From Schizochytrium sp. TIO01 (taxonomy: Eukaryota > Sar > Bigyra > Thraustochytrida > Thraustochytriidae): DNA of 64,000 nucleotides. Below, piece by piece: positions 1 through 10,638 of the stretch. The notes under the pieces are model-generated. The model ran no database searches and was not told the DNA's origin. It saw nothing but the letters and a program-made list of their open reading frames with translations. Each line of letters starts with the position of its first letter. Within the stretch, counting starts at the first letter, position 1. The translations under genes and the position numbers were made by a program. The DNA lies in contig SMSO01000031.1 in assembly GCA_004764695.1 (NCBI GenBank), positions 370,600 to 434,599 on the forward strand. Direction: 5' to 3'.

Positions 1-1037
1 CCCCCACGCTCCATGTTGCTCATCAAGGTAGCTTTGCAACGCTCAGCACGATATTAATACGAACAAACAAATTCTGGTGCACTAGGACTGGCTTGCTTGT
101 ATGAATCGCACAAATAGAAACTCCAGCAAAAGCCCCTCGAAAGGCTTCGCAGTGTTCCCTGCTGCGTAGAGCAGGAATCGTGCCTGCCTGCCACCACTTG
201 CAAGGTTGAATTAAATCTGTATTTTCCCTCAACCTATTACTGACTAATTCTCCCGCTTTAATTATCAAAGTTGGGTTCCTGCCTTCTACTATAGCAATGC
301 ACTGGTGCAGATGAATATAGAAAATAATGTCAACTCCAGGGTTAAACGGCTAGCTGAGTCAATGTACTCGAGTATTAGGTGATAGAGACTTTCACTTATC
401 GATTATCTCTTGACTAGGCAGATCAAAACCACACCTTGGGAGATTTGTGTATCATAAGAGTGAAAAACTTGTATGAAAGGCACTCTCACCTATTTTACGC
501 AGGAGCTGATGAGGTTTCTAAATCTGGGTGTACCGTGCTCCAAATTTTATATTTTAAATTTAAAAAAACATACTTTATTATTATTTATCATTAAAACATG
601 TTTCATTGTGCTCTATTTAACATTTATAATGCTGATGAAATATAAATTCCTCTAGCAATACAAAGTTTGGAAACTATTGGTTTTGAGATTGATTTTTTTC
701 TAATTTCAACATAAAGCATGATTTTATTTTGAAGAATTTGGATGGATGAATATATTGCACATTAGAAACAATATGTTTGGATCGAGCAAGAAAAAAGACT
801 ATTGAAACATACTGAATTGGAGGAAGTACCATTAAACAATTTCATTTATGGTCATGACTGTTGCATATCTGCAATTTATCTATCTTTAAATCGGTTTGTT
901 CATGTAACAGGGGAGCTCACAAGCATGATGTAACTTTTTTTAAATATAGTATAAGAGAGGCTTTCGGACGACAATCAAGGCTTCTGGAACTCTAGTTTTC
1001 AAAAGTACGCTGGTTTGCAAGTATCTAATTATCATAG
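1..1037. other. Intergenic stretch, no gene recognised
   Basis: AT-rich DNA downstream of the gene ending at 1038 on the minus strand. Short open frames exist on both strands (for example 81 codons on the minus strand at 23-268), but none shows a recognisable domain or a supporting splice signal. A gene whose body lies left of the window could end here; I cannot tell. Confidence 0.5.
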
Positions 1038-2648
1038 CTATCGGTTTTTCACTCTCATGCGTCTCTCCTCTTTAAGTAAATGGTCAAACTGTGTATGGTG
1101 CGAGTTCCGCTTCGCTGGGCCGGTCGCGTTGGTAACTTTGGGTAGCTTATTAGCATGGTGTCGACCTCTTGGAGAATCCTTGGTTTCATTTCGAGGGCCA
1201 CGTAAGTTGTGGCACTGGTGGTTAGGGAGCACTGGCTGTGTTTCGAAAACATCGTAGGAATCCGAGCAAGAGCTTGAGAGACTTTCCGAGTCTTCAAAGT
1301 CAACATCTGGAGGTCCTCCAAAGACGATCGTATCAGGTGCAAGAGAACTGCGATCAGGAAAAACATCTGCTCCTGCTAAAATTGGACGCTCCACTGCGTC
1401 AGGCCGTTCGTTAATCTGAGTTGGCATACCCTCTTGCTTGGCGATGTACATGTGTGCATTTTTCTGGGTTGATTTACTTTTAGGTTGTCTGGTTTGATTG
1501 GGCAAAGGCTTATGCGTTTTAATATTAGTTATTCCGTGTTTTCCGCTTGGACCAGGAACACCATTCCCTCGTTTCGCTTGGTTTACATATGGCAATGTCA
1601 AACCAGACTTATCGTTAGCACGAGGAGACCCGTGCACTGGAATTACACGTTTCTCTACTCTGTTTTTTTTCAACTTTTTATGAGTGAATTGGTTCTGGGT
1701 TCGAGGTGTTAAAGAAGACGAGGAAGTTTGGCCTAATGAAGATTCTGACTCGTCGGAATCTGAATCGCTAGGCAAGCCACCAAAAACATAGGTTCCCTTC
1801 ACATTGGATTTGGAAGGGAAGATTTCGCTCGATTCCACCATTGCAGGTCGATCAACTGCATCCGGCCTTGCAACCGGCGCAGATGACACGAAACCACCAT
1901 GCCCTGGAGCAGAACGATGTCCTTCTCGGAGATTTGCAAGCATGGCATCGTCATTCTGGTCATCATGATCTTGCACTAAAATATCATGAAACGCCTTTTC
2001 AAGGTCTTCAACAGATGAATCATCCGAATCATGCGATAGTGGTTCCATAATCTTGTTTTGTTGATTTTGTGGAGACTGTGATGATTTTATATTCGCATGT
2101 ATACTAATAGAGAGGTTTGGTTGAATAGTGGGTGAAGGTTTTTTGGATGGTGGTACACCACGTGAAGGTCCAGCGATATCAATTTTTATGTTATATCCTG
2201 TGTCGATCTTATATGAAGGTTGTGTTTGTACTCCATGCGGAGTTGGTAAATCTGATGCTTGATTCTGGGTTGTCTTCTGTATCCTTGCATTCAGCTGTTT
2301 ATCTAAGAGCACAACACGCTCAATAATGTCAGCAAGAACAAATTTAACTGTATTACAAATGAGTCTTTCTTCTTCTGTCTGGTCTTCGCTGCAATCTTGC
2401 GATAAAACTTGAAAAGGGTCAGGTCCAGGAGCATATTGTGATTGTGAAGAGGGTAACCACCTCTGTGTAGCACGAGTAATGGAGCTCTCCACAGCAAGGC
2501 TGTCTATATCTGATGTAGTATTTTCACGTCCCGAGTTAGTGAGCGCATCAGCTGAAAGGTACGAAATACATGCTAATGACTGAGATGAGGATGAGTTTGG
2601 TAAAACAAGCTCATTTAGCTCAACGTCGCTGTCAAAAGAGCTACTCAT
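1038..2648 (-). CDS. Unrecognised Ser-rich, low-complexity protein with a duplicated RPDAV...VFGG motif
   Basis: A single 536-codon frame opened by ATG and closed by a stop. I do not recognise a family. The N-terminal ~75 residues are Ser-rich. A short helix-prone stretch, the only strongly hydrophobic part, lies at about residues 94-124. The rest is polar and probably disordered. Two segments are clearly related: residues 261-303 and 415-458 both start RPDAV-D/E-RP, continue to an acidic-hydrophobic FP, then have a beta-like T-x-VFGG-x-P followed by an acidic Ser-rich tail. They are separated by a basic linker (residues ~320-400, Lys/Arg-rich), and the C-terminus is also basic. Alternating acidic-Ser and basic blocks suggest a scaffold or nucleic-acid-associated protein, but that is inference. 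Length, bounded start and internal repeat make it very likely a real gene. Confidence 0.75.
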   Translation of the reverse strand: MSSSFDSDVELNELVLPNSSSSQSLACISYLSADALTNSGRENTTSDIDSLAVESSITRATQRWLPSSQSQYAPGPDPFQVLSQDCSEDQTEEERLICNTVKFVLADIIERVVLLDKQLNARIQKTTQNQASDLPTPHGVQTQPSYKIDTGYNIKIDIAGPSRGVPPSKKPSPTIQPNLSISIHANIKSSQSPQNQQNKIMEPLSHDSDDSSVEDLEKAFHDILVQDHDDQNDDAMLANLREGHRSAPGHGGFVSSAPVARPDAVDRPAMVESSEIFPSKSNVKGTYVFGGLPSDSDSDESESSLGQTSSSSLTPRTQNQFTHKKLKKNRVEKRVIPVHGSPRANDKSGLTLPYVNQAKRGNGVPGPSGKHGITNIKTHKPLPNQTRQPKSKSTQKNAHMYIAKQEGMPTQINERPDAVERPILAGADVFPDRSSLAPDTIVFGGPPDVDFEDSESLSSSCSDSYDVFETQPVLPNHQCHNLRGPRNETKDSPRGRHHANKLPKVTNATGPAKRNSHHTQFDHLLKEERRMRVKNR

Positions 2649-3722
2649 GGCCTTTTGTCCGGATGATCGAACTTGTTTGAAGAAGCTATGGAGGAGTTAG
2701 TTGCAGCATCTAATTATATACAATATCCATGCGAGGAACTCTCCTGCTTCTCTGTTAGTATGTAGTCACTCCGACAGTAGGGGAAAAGGTTCTATCCCTC
2801 AAGGGTGTGTACCAACATATTTGTTCAAATTTTCATACACTCTTCGATGTCAAGAAATCCGTTACAAAGGCTATCTCAGGATTCGTTTTACCAGTCGTGT
2901 GTAACAATGGGGACATAGGACAAGTTTTTTAATTGCTTGAGGGATGAATGCCTGCGAGGTGTACTTTTTTTAAAATATTTATGACTAGATCGTAGTAAAA
3001 GTCTTCACTATGTAAGAGAATCGAGGTCGTACATTTTTTTTGCGAATCCTTTTTTGTGGAAAAGTTCCTGAGCATGTTTTGTATTGGATATCTGGCATGG
3101 AGGGTTAAACGCTGCTGAATAATTTAACAGAAGTTTGTGTATAGTGCTTAACATGAACTCGATAGAATAAGGAGAATGAAAGATTATGTTAAAAAGCAGA
3201 TATCAGGCAGGGCAAAAACCAGATGAGAAAATCGTGTAGCTGGGAAGCCTGACAGAGGGCCTACATACTGTTTATGAGTTTGCAACATACTGTTGTTTCT
3301 TACTGTGGAGGATAATAATTGCCTTTATGCCCCCTATATATATCAGGGTCTTCCACCTCAATGCAACATTTTTGTCTGCAAAATAGCGCTTGTACCTCTG
3401 AAGTGTTTGCAAGTTGAGTTTTAATAGAGCTAGAAGAGTCTATGAGGGATTGGAATTAAAATGTCTCGCCCGGGGTAACGCTTATACCTAATAATGTGGG
3501 ATTGGGGTTTTGAAGATTAGGCATCTTTATATTGTTTATATTATGTTGTGAAGAGTGGAGGAGGGCTTTAGTCTCTACAAGCGCCGTGATGGAGACACTT
3601 ACAGTAGGTAGGTTTGCGCAATTGATTCTTTCATAGTTTGGTCTTGAAATAAGAGAGAAAGGTTGCAAAACATGTTAAAAGGATAAAACAAAATGGAATT
3701 CATAGAGATACTTTGGACTGTA
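2649..3722. other. Intergenic stretch between two minus-strand genes
   Basis: AT-rich spacer holding the 5' flank of the gene starting at 2648 and the 3' flank of the CAP-H gene. A 70-codon minus-strand frame at 3456-3668 has no recognisable content. No RNA gene or repeat stands out. Confidence 0.5.
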
Positions 3723-5847
3723 TTAATGTTCCATTGCAGCGGAAGCATTAATAAAAAGATCCGATAGATCGTCTACGCCCTGGATTTCCAGATTATTCTC
3801 GTTCGCGAGATGCAAAAGGCTGATGAAGTAAAAGGGAACAGTGACTTGGTTGTTGGCAATTTTAGGGGCCAGGTGCTCGACGGATTTCGAGAAAGAAATT
3901 TCCGTGTTATCGGGGGCACTTTCATGCTGATCTTCAATTTCAGTCCAAATAGTATCCTTAAGCTTTTTCACATCGACACGCTTGGCTTTACGCGCATAGT
4001 CAACATGGATTTTTTCGAGAACGTGACTAGGTTGAACAAAGTCATTCTCGCCGTAGTCATCATCATAATCATCAGCACCACCTCCAAAACCTCCATCAGT
4101 GCCCCCCATATCGAGATCAGCACCGTCAAAGTTATCAAAGTAGCCTGCGTCATGGTCATCTGCTTGACTTGCGTTTTCACCTTACCCCTTGACCTGAGGT
4201 GCGGCGTCCACCACGTTGTAGAATTTCAGAAATGACTACCGGTTTCAAAAACAGCTTGCACAAATCCTGAATTGTGTAGTGAAGATCCTGAGGCAAGTCA
4301 CTAGCCCGGGCCGCCTGCTGTGTCTTCTTGGACAGACTGATGGTAGCTGGACGAGCAACCTGTTCCGGGACAGGTTCTTCTTCTTCCTCCTCACCTTCGT
4401 CAGGGCCCACAGGGGCGGTCCATTCAGGTGCGTCGAAGTCAACCCAGAAGGCCTTCTTAGACACACGAGGCGCACGCGTACGAGTTCCTTGTGGGGCATC
4501 TCGCTTGCGACCGAATCGCCAATAAGAAGGGCCTGCCCAGTTGGCATTTCGCGCGTTGGCCGAATCGTTCTTAAAAAAGCTGTACGCGTCGAACTGAGTA
4601 AAATCGATTTCTTCATGTACTTCGCGTCTGCCTTGAGTTCCATTCTTGGTATATCCTCTGGCAGTCTCGTCATCTACAGCACTTGTACTAGACCAAGCTG
4701 GGGTTGCCTCGCTTCCGCCAAAACCATCTTCCTCTTCGAAATCATCAGCCATAGGCTCGTCGTTCATCCACTCATTCTCATAGACAAATCCATCATCCTC
4801 GTCAGAGTAAGCACCCGCTAAAGAAGGGCTCGTGATGGCCGCTTGTGCTTTGTTGATTCTTGATGCCGCAGCCTCTTCATTTCTGCTGGCTTCAAGAGCT
4901 TCCTCTTCGAGTTCCCCGTCCATGTCGATTGCGACCGGTTCGTCTCCAAGAGCACGGAGATTTCGGTGCAAGAGTTCCAGGGATGGACACACCGGGGATG
5001 TGTTCGAATGCTCCACTGCCATATCCAGCGTGATAAAGGAGTCCAGTGCAGGGTTGATCCCCTCCTCTGTGTTCTCCTCCTCTGTGGTTTCTTCAGCTCG
5101 GGCATCTTCCATGCCCTCATCATCAAGTTCCTCCCGGTTCTTGTCTTCGTCCTGCACAGATTTATCTGGAGACTCAGAGTTTGCTTTCTTGTTGACATCT
5201 GTCGGAAAGGCCATAGTTTCACTGGTGTCGAAGATCACGCGTGGACCATTGTGCACTCGAAGGTGGTTTAGCAGAAGGCCTCGGGCACCTCCTGCGTCAA
5301 AGGTCTTTGACATTTTGCGAAAAAGCGGGTCGACTTCGTATTCGCGCTCGACAGCACCCTGGAACGTGATGTTGGAGAGGTTTGATTCCAGAAAAGTGGA
5401 CATAGACGTGTTGCCTCCTTTGCGGCGGGTTTCACGACTTTCTTCAGCGTCGTTGGCAGCTCCCACGCGCGTGCGATTGACATTCTCAAGCATCTTGAAG
5501 GTGTCTTGGTGCGTGGAGTCCACGCGCTTCTCGTAGATTTGTACAGAGGCCTGTAGGGTGCGGCTCGCCGTCTGGAAAGAGCCCTGGTGCTGGTCGAGGA
5601 CATCGTCGATGTGGTCAATGAGGTCGAGACTCCAGGAATTCTTGAGGTTCACCTTGTTCGTGGAGCACATTGTCATCACAGAGCTAAAATCATAGTTCAC
5701 GCCAGGACGTTTGGCCTTTTTCGCTGAGCTCGCGCCCTGTCGTGCCAGAGTCTTGCGTCGTTCGCGTCGCTCTCGAGCATCGTCATTAGAGATGTCCACC
5801 AAGATGGCGGCTCCAGCGCCCAGCGACTTGCGTCTTCCTGCGCCCAT
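3723..5847 (-). CDS. NCAPH: Condensin complex subunit 2 (CAP-H/Barren/Brn1), frame broken near 4182
   Basis: Kleisin subunit of condensin, which bridges the SMC2/SMC4 heads for mitotic chromosome compaction. The first 556 codons (ATG at 5847) carry the Barren N-terminus: residues ~60-125 include the NSWSLDLIDHIDDVL helix, then TLQASVQIYEKRVDS, typical of the SMC2-neck-binding region. The middle is acidic and poorly conserved. The C-terminal winged-helix part is in another frame (to 3723): EKIHVDYARKAKRVDVKKLK, then VPFYFISLLHLANEN, both family hallmarks. The first frame ends in a stop at 4177; the second is open from about 4188 on the minus strand. Dropping one base of the TT at 4182-4183 joins them into about 700 residues, close to human (741) and yeast (754). 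A 34- or 49-nt intron with a GTCAAG donor is also possible. Family call is secure; the exact junction is not. Confidence 0.93.
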
Positions 5848-5934
5848 CGTGCCAACCCAAACAACCTCAAGCAGCGAATCCTCTACGTTGTGATCCGATT
5901 CTGCTACGTCAGAGTCGGAGTCCTCTACAACTCA

Positions 5935-6000
5935 CGATCGACAACCCGCGATCGATACTCTGCGATCGATAATAAAATATCGATGATCAAAGTATCGATC
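5935..6000. promoter_or_regulatory. Cluster of CGATCGAT/TATCGAT palindromes upstream of CAP-H
   Basis: About 90-150 bp upstream of the CAP-H start codon there are five related palindromic sites in about 65 bp: CGATCG at ~5936, GCGATCGATA at 5948 and 5962, and ATCGAT at ~5979 and ~5994. Spacing is roughly 12-15 bp. Such a phased cluster beside a cell-cycle gene resembles a transcription-factor site array; TATCGATA is the DREF site of animal replication genes, but no link to that factor is claimed here. Confidence 0.45.
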
Positions 6001-7904
6001 TCACGGCGGTTGCACAGAATTGCAAATTCTGAAGGCGTTAGACACCGCGTTAGTTCTGCTTATCAATGATTAACAAGGTCCTAGTGGACACTAAACTAAG
6101 ATAGGAAGAACTCAAACTAGAACCCGAGCTAGAACTGGTTGCCCTCTTTTCCCAAATACTGCACTAAAACAGCAACACTAACGACAACAACACGACCACA
6201 ACGACAGCAAACTCGTTGTGAGAGAAAGAAGTAATTCATGTTCGAAAGTCTTCCTTCTGTAAGAGCAAATTACTTTGTTTGTTTGGGCATAGGCACCTAC
6301 TCGATCTCACATGTAATAGTTTTTTCTTTTTTTCTTTTCCAGTTAGGTCCTTTTGGATCGTTTTTAATTGGAAGAGGTCTATTTTGCTTCTGGTTCTTGT
6401 TTTCAGTAAAATAGTTCTGGTAAAAGCCGAGAGCGGGAAAGAAGAATTCCTACCGTCCGAAAACCTTTTTTAGCTCAGCCTTGCATTTATGATGGTGATT
6501 AGTTATGCTATGTAAATAACAAAGAACAAGGTAATCAACTGTTTTGGTCATTGAGACATAAACAGATGCTCTTGCATCTAATCAAGAGGTTAGTACTGGT
6601 AGCCAGACCCGTCCTACACTGCAAAAGACCACAGAGCCGGGCCTTGGCATAGAGGAAGTAGAGTCCGTCTCACTGTTGAACTTGAGTATCCTTGATATAT
6701 TTGAAACCTTCTAAAACCTATATGTAAATATCTCAGCGCTAAAACATAGAATTTGGTCCATACCGAAGCGTACAGCAGACCCTCACGATACTACGAACAT
6801 GCGCGTGATATATATAGAGAGATTTCGTAGCTCAAAACGTCTCTTCATACCATGCATAACATTGATTCTCTGATCGCAAAGTTGAAGTCCTTGCTATGCA
6901 GTTTTCCAGATGTGATAAAGCTCTTTCTTGTTTTTGTAACGAACCAATGATCGATAGCTGTAATAAAAAGATCATACTCTGTAAGCGAGGATTTAAGGTT
7001 TTACCCAAGATAATCATTACGAAGAGCAGGAAACCGTAAGGAGAGGAAACATAAACTAGAAGAAGTGAACTTGGAATAATGTTCATTGCTAATCTGCAGC
7101 ACTGTTTCGGGGCCCATATTGCAAAATCAGGAAACCGGGCTCAGACAGAAGAAGTTGAAGATTCCAGTATTATTCGTATTAGCTGAAACACAGAAGTTAC
7201 CCTGAAATCGCTCACGATTAAGTGATTTTTAGTTTATACATTCTGTACTGTATCAAAGTGTTTATAGGGTTTAAAGCAACCACTGAAGTTCATCTCATGG
7301 ATTGAATTGAAAAAGGAAGCTGCGGGTGTTCTGTGCTGTTTGCTATCAAGTACCTTGTACCTTGCAGAAATTGATCCCTCTTGCGTATTCCGAAAACATT
7401 GAGGGTTTATTTCAACCTACTTGGTTTCGGGAATTAGTTTGAAAACTAGTGCCATATTATTACTGTTATTAATATATATAAATATAAAATCTTTAATTTT
7501 TGAATCTTTAAAAAACTTAAAAATCATTAACATTCAATTCATAAAAAGGCCGAGTAAGTAAAGAAATAATCAAAATCCAAGAGAAGAGGAACGCAAGGGT
7601 CCCTAAATTCCTTACCTCCAACTCCATAGAACTGGGAATGCTTCGAGCCTGTCCCTACTATCCTCCTATCCTATTCACTAATACCCCTGGCCTCTCCCCA
7701 ATCGATCAAAAAACTTTCAAGCCCACACTCTCGGTCTTGTATGAGCCTCGCCTCGAACCTCCTCTCAATACACCTGGTCCTCATTATCATGCCCCCTCTT
7801 GCTGCGCTGAGCTACTCCTAAAGATTGTGGTATACAGTGCTACTGCTGCTTCGTCTAATTGGTCTGCAGCTGGAGCGACTCCTAGTGAGGTCTTACCGCA
7901 GCTA

Positions 7905-8050
7905 CGCCCAGCTCTATCGGTCTATCTCTGTATCTCTGTGCTACGCATGTACGTCTGTATCTTTGTATGAATGTATGATGTATGTACGTGTGTCTGTATG
8001 TCTGTATGTCTGCATGAATGTATGTATCATCTATGTTTGTATGTGTATCC
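7905..8050. repeat. Degenerate TGTATG/TGTCTG microsatellite
   Basis: Imperfect tandem runs built from tgtatg, tgtctg and tgtacg over about 145 bp. The irregular unit suggests an old, decaying microsatellite. Open frames across it are by-products of the repeat. Confidence 0.6.
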
Positions 8051-8443
8051 ACTCCTTCTTCTGCTCATTGCATTGCTTCTCTGGTGTTACATGCGTAGGT
8101 ACGCACTAAGCACTCCATTTGCCTAAGTCTTCTTCTATTGACTCCTCTTTCACATATCGCCTGTCCTAGTGCGCTTACCTACTAGAAACTATAGCACACC
8201 TGCTGCTGCTGCTGCTCGCCGATGGCCACGGCTACTATCACTCTTAGGGATTAAGCTATGCGGTCTCGCTCTTAGCGCGGCATATGTTTCCCTTAGGGGA
8301 CGTAGGCGCTCTGTTAGTATCAGTGCTGTGTCTGCTGATGATGCTGAGTTAGTTTGTTAGCGAGTGAGTTAGTGCGTGAGTTAGTGCGTGAGTGAGTTGG
8401 TTATTATTCATCCATTTGCTTCGGTATTTGTTGAGTGCAATGC

Positions 8444-8445
<2 letters not shown>

Positions 8446-8474
<29 letters not shown>

Positions 8475-8490
8475 CATTCATTCATTCATT
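8446..8490. repeat. (GATT)n followed by (ATTC)n microsatellite
   Basis: About seven GATT units pass directly into about four ATTC units. Simple sequence in the spacer between genes. Confidence 0.85.
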
Positions 8491-9716
8491 TCGTCCATAC
8501 AAACGTACACATATGAACACGTGCCAGCATTCGCCCACTCCTGCTGGTTCTGCTTGGACCCTGCCAGCTAGCCTCGCTTGTTTCTTTCTTTGTCGCTTCG
8601 TTAGTTGCATTTTTGGCTTCGAGTTTCCTCTGCTTTGCTCTTCTCTTCTGCTTTGCTCCATCCTTTCACGGATTGCTCTGCTTTGCTCCACAGAGTCCGC
8701 GCTTTGCTCTACTGTGCGTCCCTGCCCCAGTGGGCTATAGCTGCTATAACCCACTTTCCCCTGACGCCACAGTAGGTTATAGCCGATACTCGACTGTGGC
8801 CCGCACTCCTAGCTGTTCGCCTAGCCGCCCCCTAGCCCTGCTCGCCTCCTTGTTCCTATTGCTCTTTCTTTCTCTCTCTCTCTTGTTTCCCTTTCTTTCG
8901 TGGCGGCAGATCGCAACGGAGTGAGCGCAGCAGCAGCAGGTACGTGCGTGCGGGCATCAGGGGCGGCGGGCGGCGCAGGCGGGGCCCTCCGCCTCCTCGG
9001 GGGTGCAAGAGTCATCCCAAGCGGCGCAGGGCGCGCGGTGCGGCGGCGAGCGGCCTCGGACGGGCCGGCATGCAGACAACATGCTTGCATGCCTGGGTGC
9101 GAGGCATGCTGCTGCAGCAGCGAGTGCTAGATTTATGGGTAGATGGGTACTAGGAGTCTGGCTGGCGGCCAGGCAGAGGGAGACAGGCGTGTGAGGAACA
9201 GAAAACTGACGAGGGATGGAAATTGCTGGTGCTTCGTGATGCGGTGCTCTGGGCGTGATGTGCGGTCGCCTCTGCTTGCTGCGGATGGTGGACTCGCGGC
9301 TATGTGATGGACTTGCTTGTGCCTCTATTTATTAATGGCCTCTTTTCTGCCTTTTCACCTTTGTCTGTGCTCTTTTTTTTCTTTTTCTTTCTTTCTTTCT
9401 TCTTTGGTGATCTGATCTTCCTGTGGTGGTGGATTGTGGATGGTGGATTGTGGATGGCGAACGGCGAACTCCCTTGATCTTTTCACTCGTGGGTGGTGAC
9501 GCTGCTCGTACCGGGTTTCGCTGTGTTCTTTTCTTTTGTTTTATATCTATTGTGGTTATGTGTTACATAACTATTTGTTCGGTTCTCGGTGGTGGAAATA
9601 ATGATATGAAACTTGTTGTGTTGGATCCCGACACCCTTCGTGTCATCAATCATTACACGCGTGCTTGCTAATTACTTTGAGATTTTGATAGATTCACAGT
9701 CGTCATCTTTTGCAAA

Positions 9717-10638
9717 ATGATGTCCCTTCGCCTCGGCAACATGGCTCGCACCGCGGCCATCCGCAACGTCGCGGGCAACCAGACCCGCCTCAGCAGCAGC
9801 AAGGTTGTGGACACCATGGGATCCTACGACAAGAACTTCGAGAACGCCGTGCCCAAGGGTGATGCCGATCGCCGTGAGTTCACTTACCTCGCTCTCGGTG
9901 GCGCTCGCTTCCTCTACGCTTCTGCTGCCCGTCTTGCGCTCATCAAGTTTGTCTCCACCATGAGCGCCTCCAAGGATGTCATGGCTATGGCCTCCCTCGA
10001 GGTCGAGCTTGCTAAGGTCGCTGAGGGCACCAGCACTGTCGTCAAGTGGCGTGGTAAGCCCGTCTTTATCCGCAACCGCACTGAGGCTGAGATCAAGGAC
10101 GCCAACAACGTCAACCTCAGCGAGCTCCGTGACCCCGAGGCCGATTCTGACCGTGTCATTGACCCCAAGTGGCTCGTCACCCTCGGTATCTGCACCCACC
10201 TTGGTTGCGTCCCCATCAGCAACGCCGGTAAGTGAACCTTGTTTTGTTTTTCTTCGCGCATGAATGTTGATACAGTCATTGCATCTATTTATTTTTCGGT
10301 GTACACACTCTCTTGATCACAAAGAGGGAAGCCACTGAAAAGATAATTGGGATTGTTTATGTATTTTCATTGAGATAATTGAGGTGTTCGAGAATTGACT
10401 AACGTGAATCTGAATATGGCGGTGTTGACAATGATGATCACAACTTTACCTATTGTGTACGTACGCCTGGGATAAAAAAAAAAAACTATAAACAGGTGAC
10501 TACCACGGCTGGTTCTGCCCTTGCCACGGTTCCCACTACGATGTGAGTGGCCGCATCCGTAAGGGCCCTGCCCCATTGAACCTCGAGGTGCCCCCCTACA
10601 AGTTCATGGAGGATGGCGCCAAGGTCCTCATTGGCTAG
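9717..10638 (+). CDS. UQCRFS1: Mitochondrial Rieske iron-sulfur protein of cytochrome bc1 complex (two exons)
   Basis: Ubiquinol-cytochrome c reductase Rieske subunit, which passes electrons from ubiquinol to cytochrome c1 in the inner mitochondrial membrane. Exon 1 is 9717-10227 and exon 2 is 10496-10638, joined in phase 1 across a GTAAGT...AACAG intron (268 nt); 217 residues, near the usual length. A basic, Ser-rich presequence is followed by the family's N-terminal linker and single membrane helix at about residues 53-85. Cluster box I CTHLGC gives C159, H161 and C164; box II CPCHGSH, coded only in exon 2, gives C178, C180 and H181 (ligands C159, H161, C178, H181; disulfide C164-C180). The Pro loop GPAP follows. 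Third codon positions are almost all C or G, far more biased than neighbouring genes, as expected for high expression. The intron's 3' end is A-rich instead of pyrimidine-rich. Confidence 0.97.

Larger units (their letters stand above)
5848..9716. other. Gene-poor spacer between CAP-H (-) and Rieske (+) genes
   Basis: 3.9 kb with divergent gene 5' ends at its edges. It contains AT-rich DNA (7440-7560), TGTATG-like and GATT/ATTC microsatellites (7905-8490), a C/T-rich tract (8560-8890), and a GC-rich island (about 8890-9190) where all frames stay open simply because stop codons are rare. A hydrophobic 84-codon minus-strand frame at 6832-7086 starts with ATG but has no recognisable features. 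I support no gene here. Confidence 0.55.

Noticed and set aside
4832-5536. 234-codon Ser-rich frame opposite CAP-H
   Set aside because: Ser/Arg-rich composition is the complement of the acidic CAP-H region; no independent evidence.
7638-8109. Frames of 90-110 codons rich in Pro/Leu/Val/Tyr/Cys
   Set aside because: They overlie a degenerate microsatellite and C/T-rich DNA.
8821-9194. Several overlapping Ala/Arg/Gly-rich frames on both strands
   Set aside because: GC-rich island with few stop codons; all frames are open at once, which is expected by chance.
9672-10199. 175-codon frame antisense to the Rieske gene
   Set aside because: It mirrors a strongly C/G-ending codon gene on the other strand; the Rieske product is unmistakable, so the antisense frame is a shadow.
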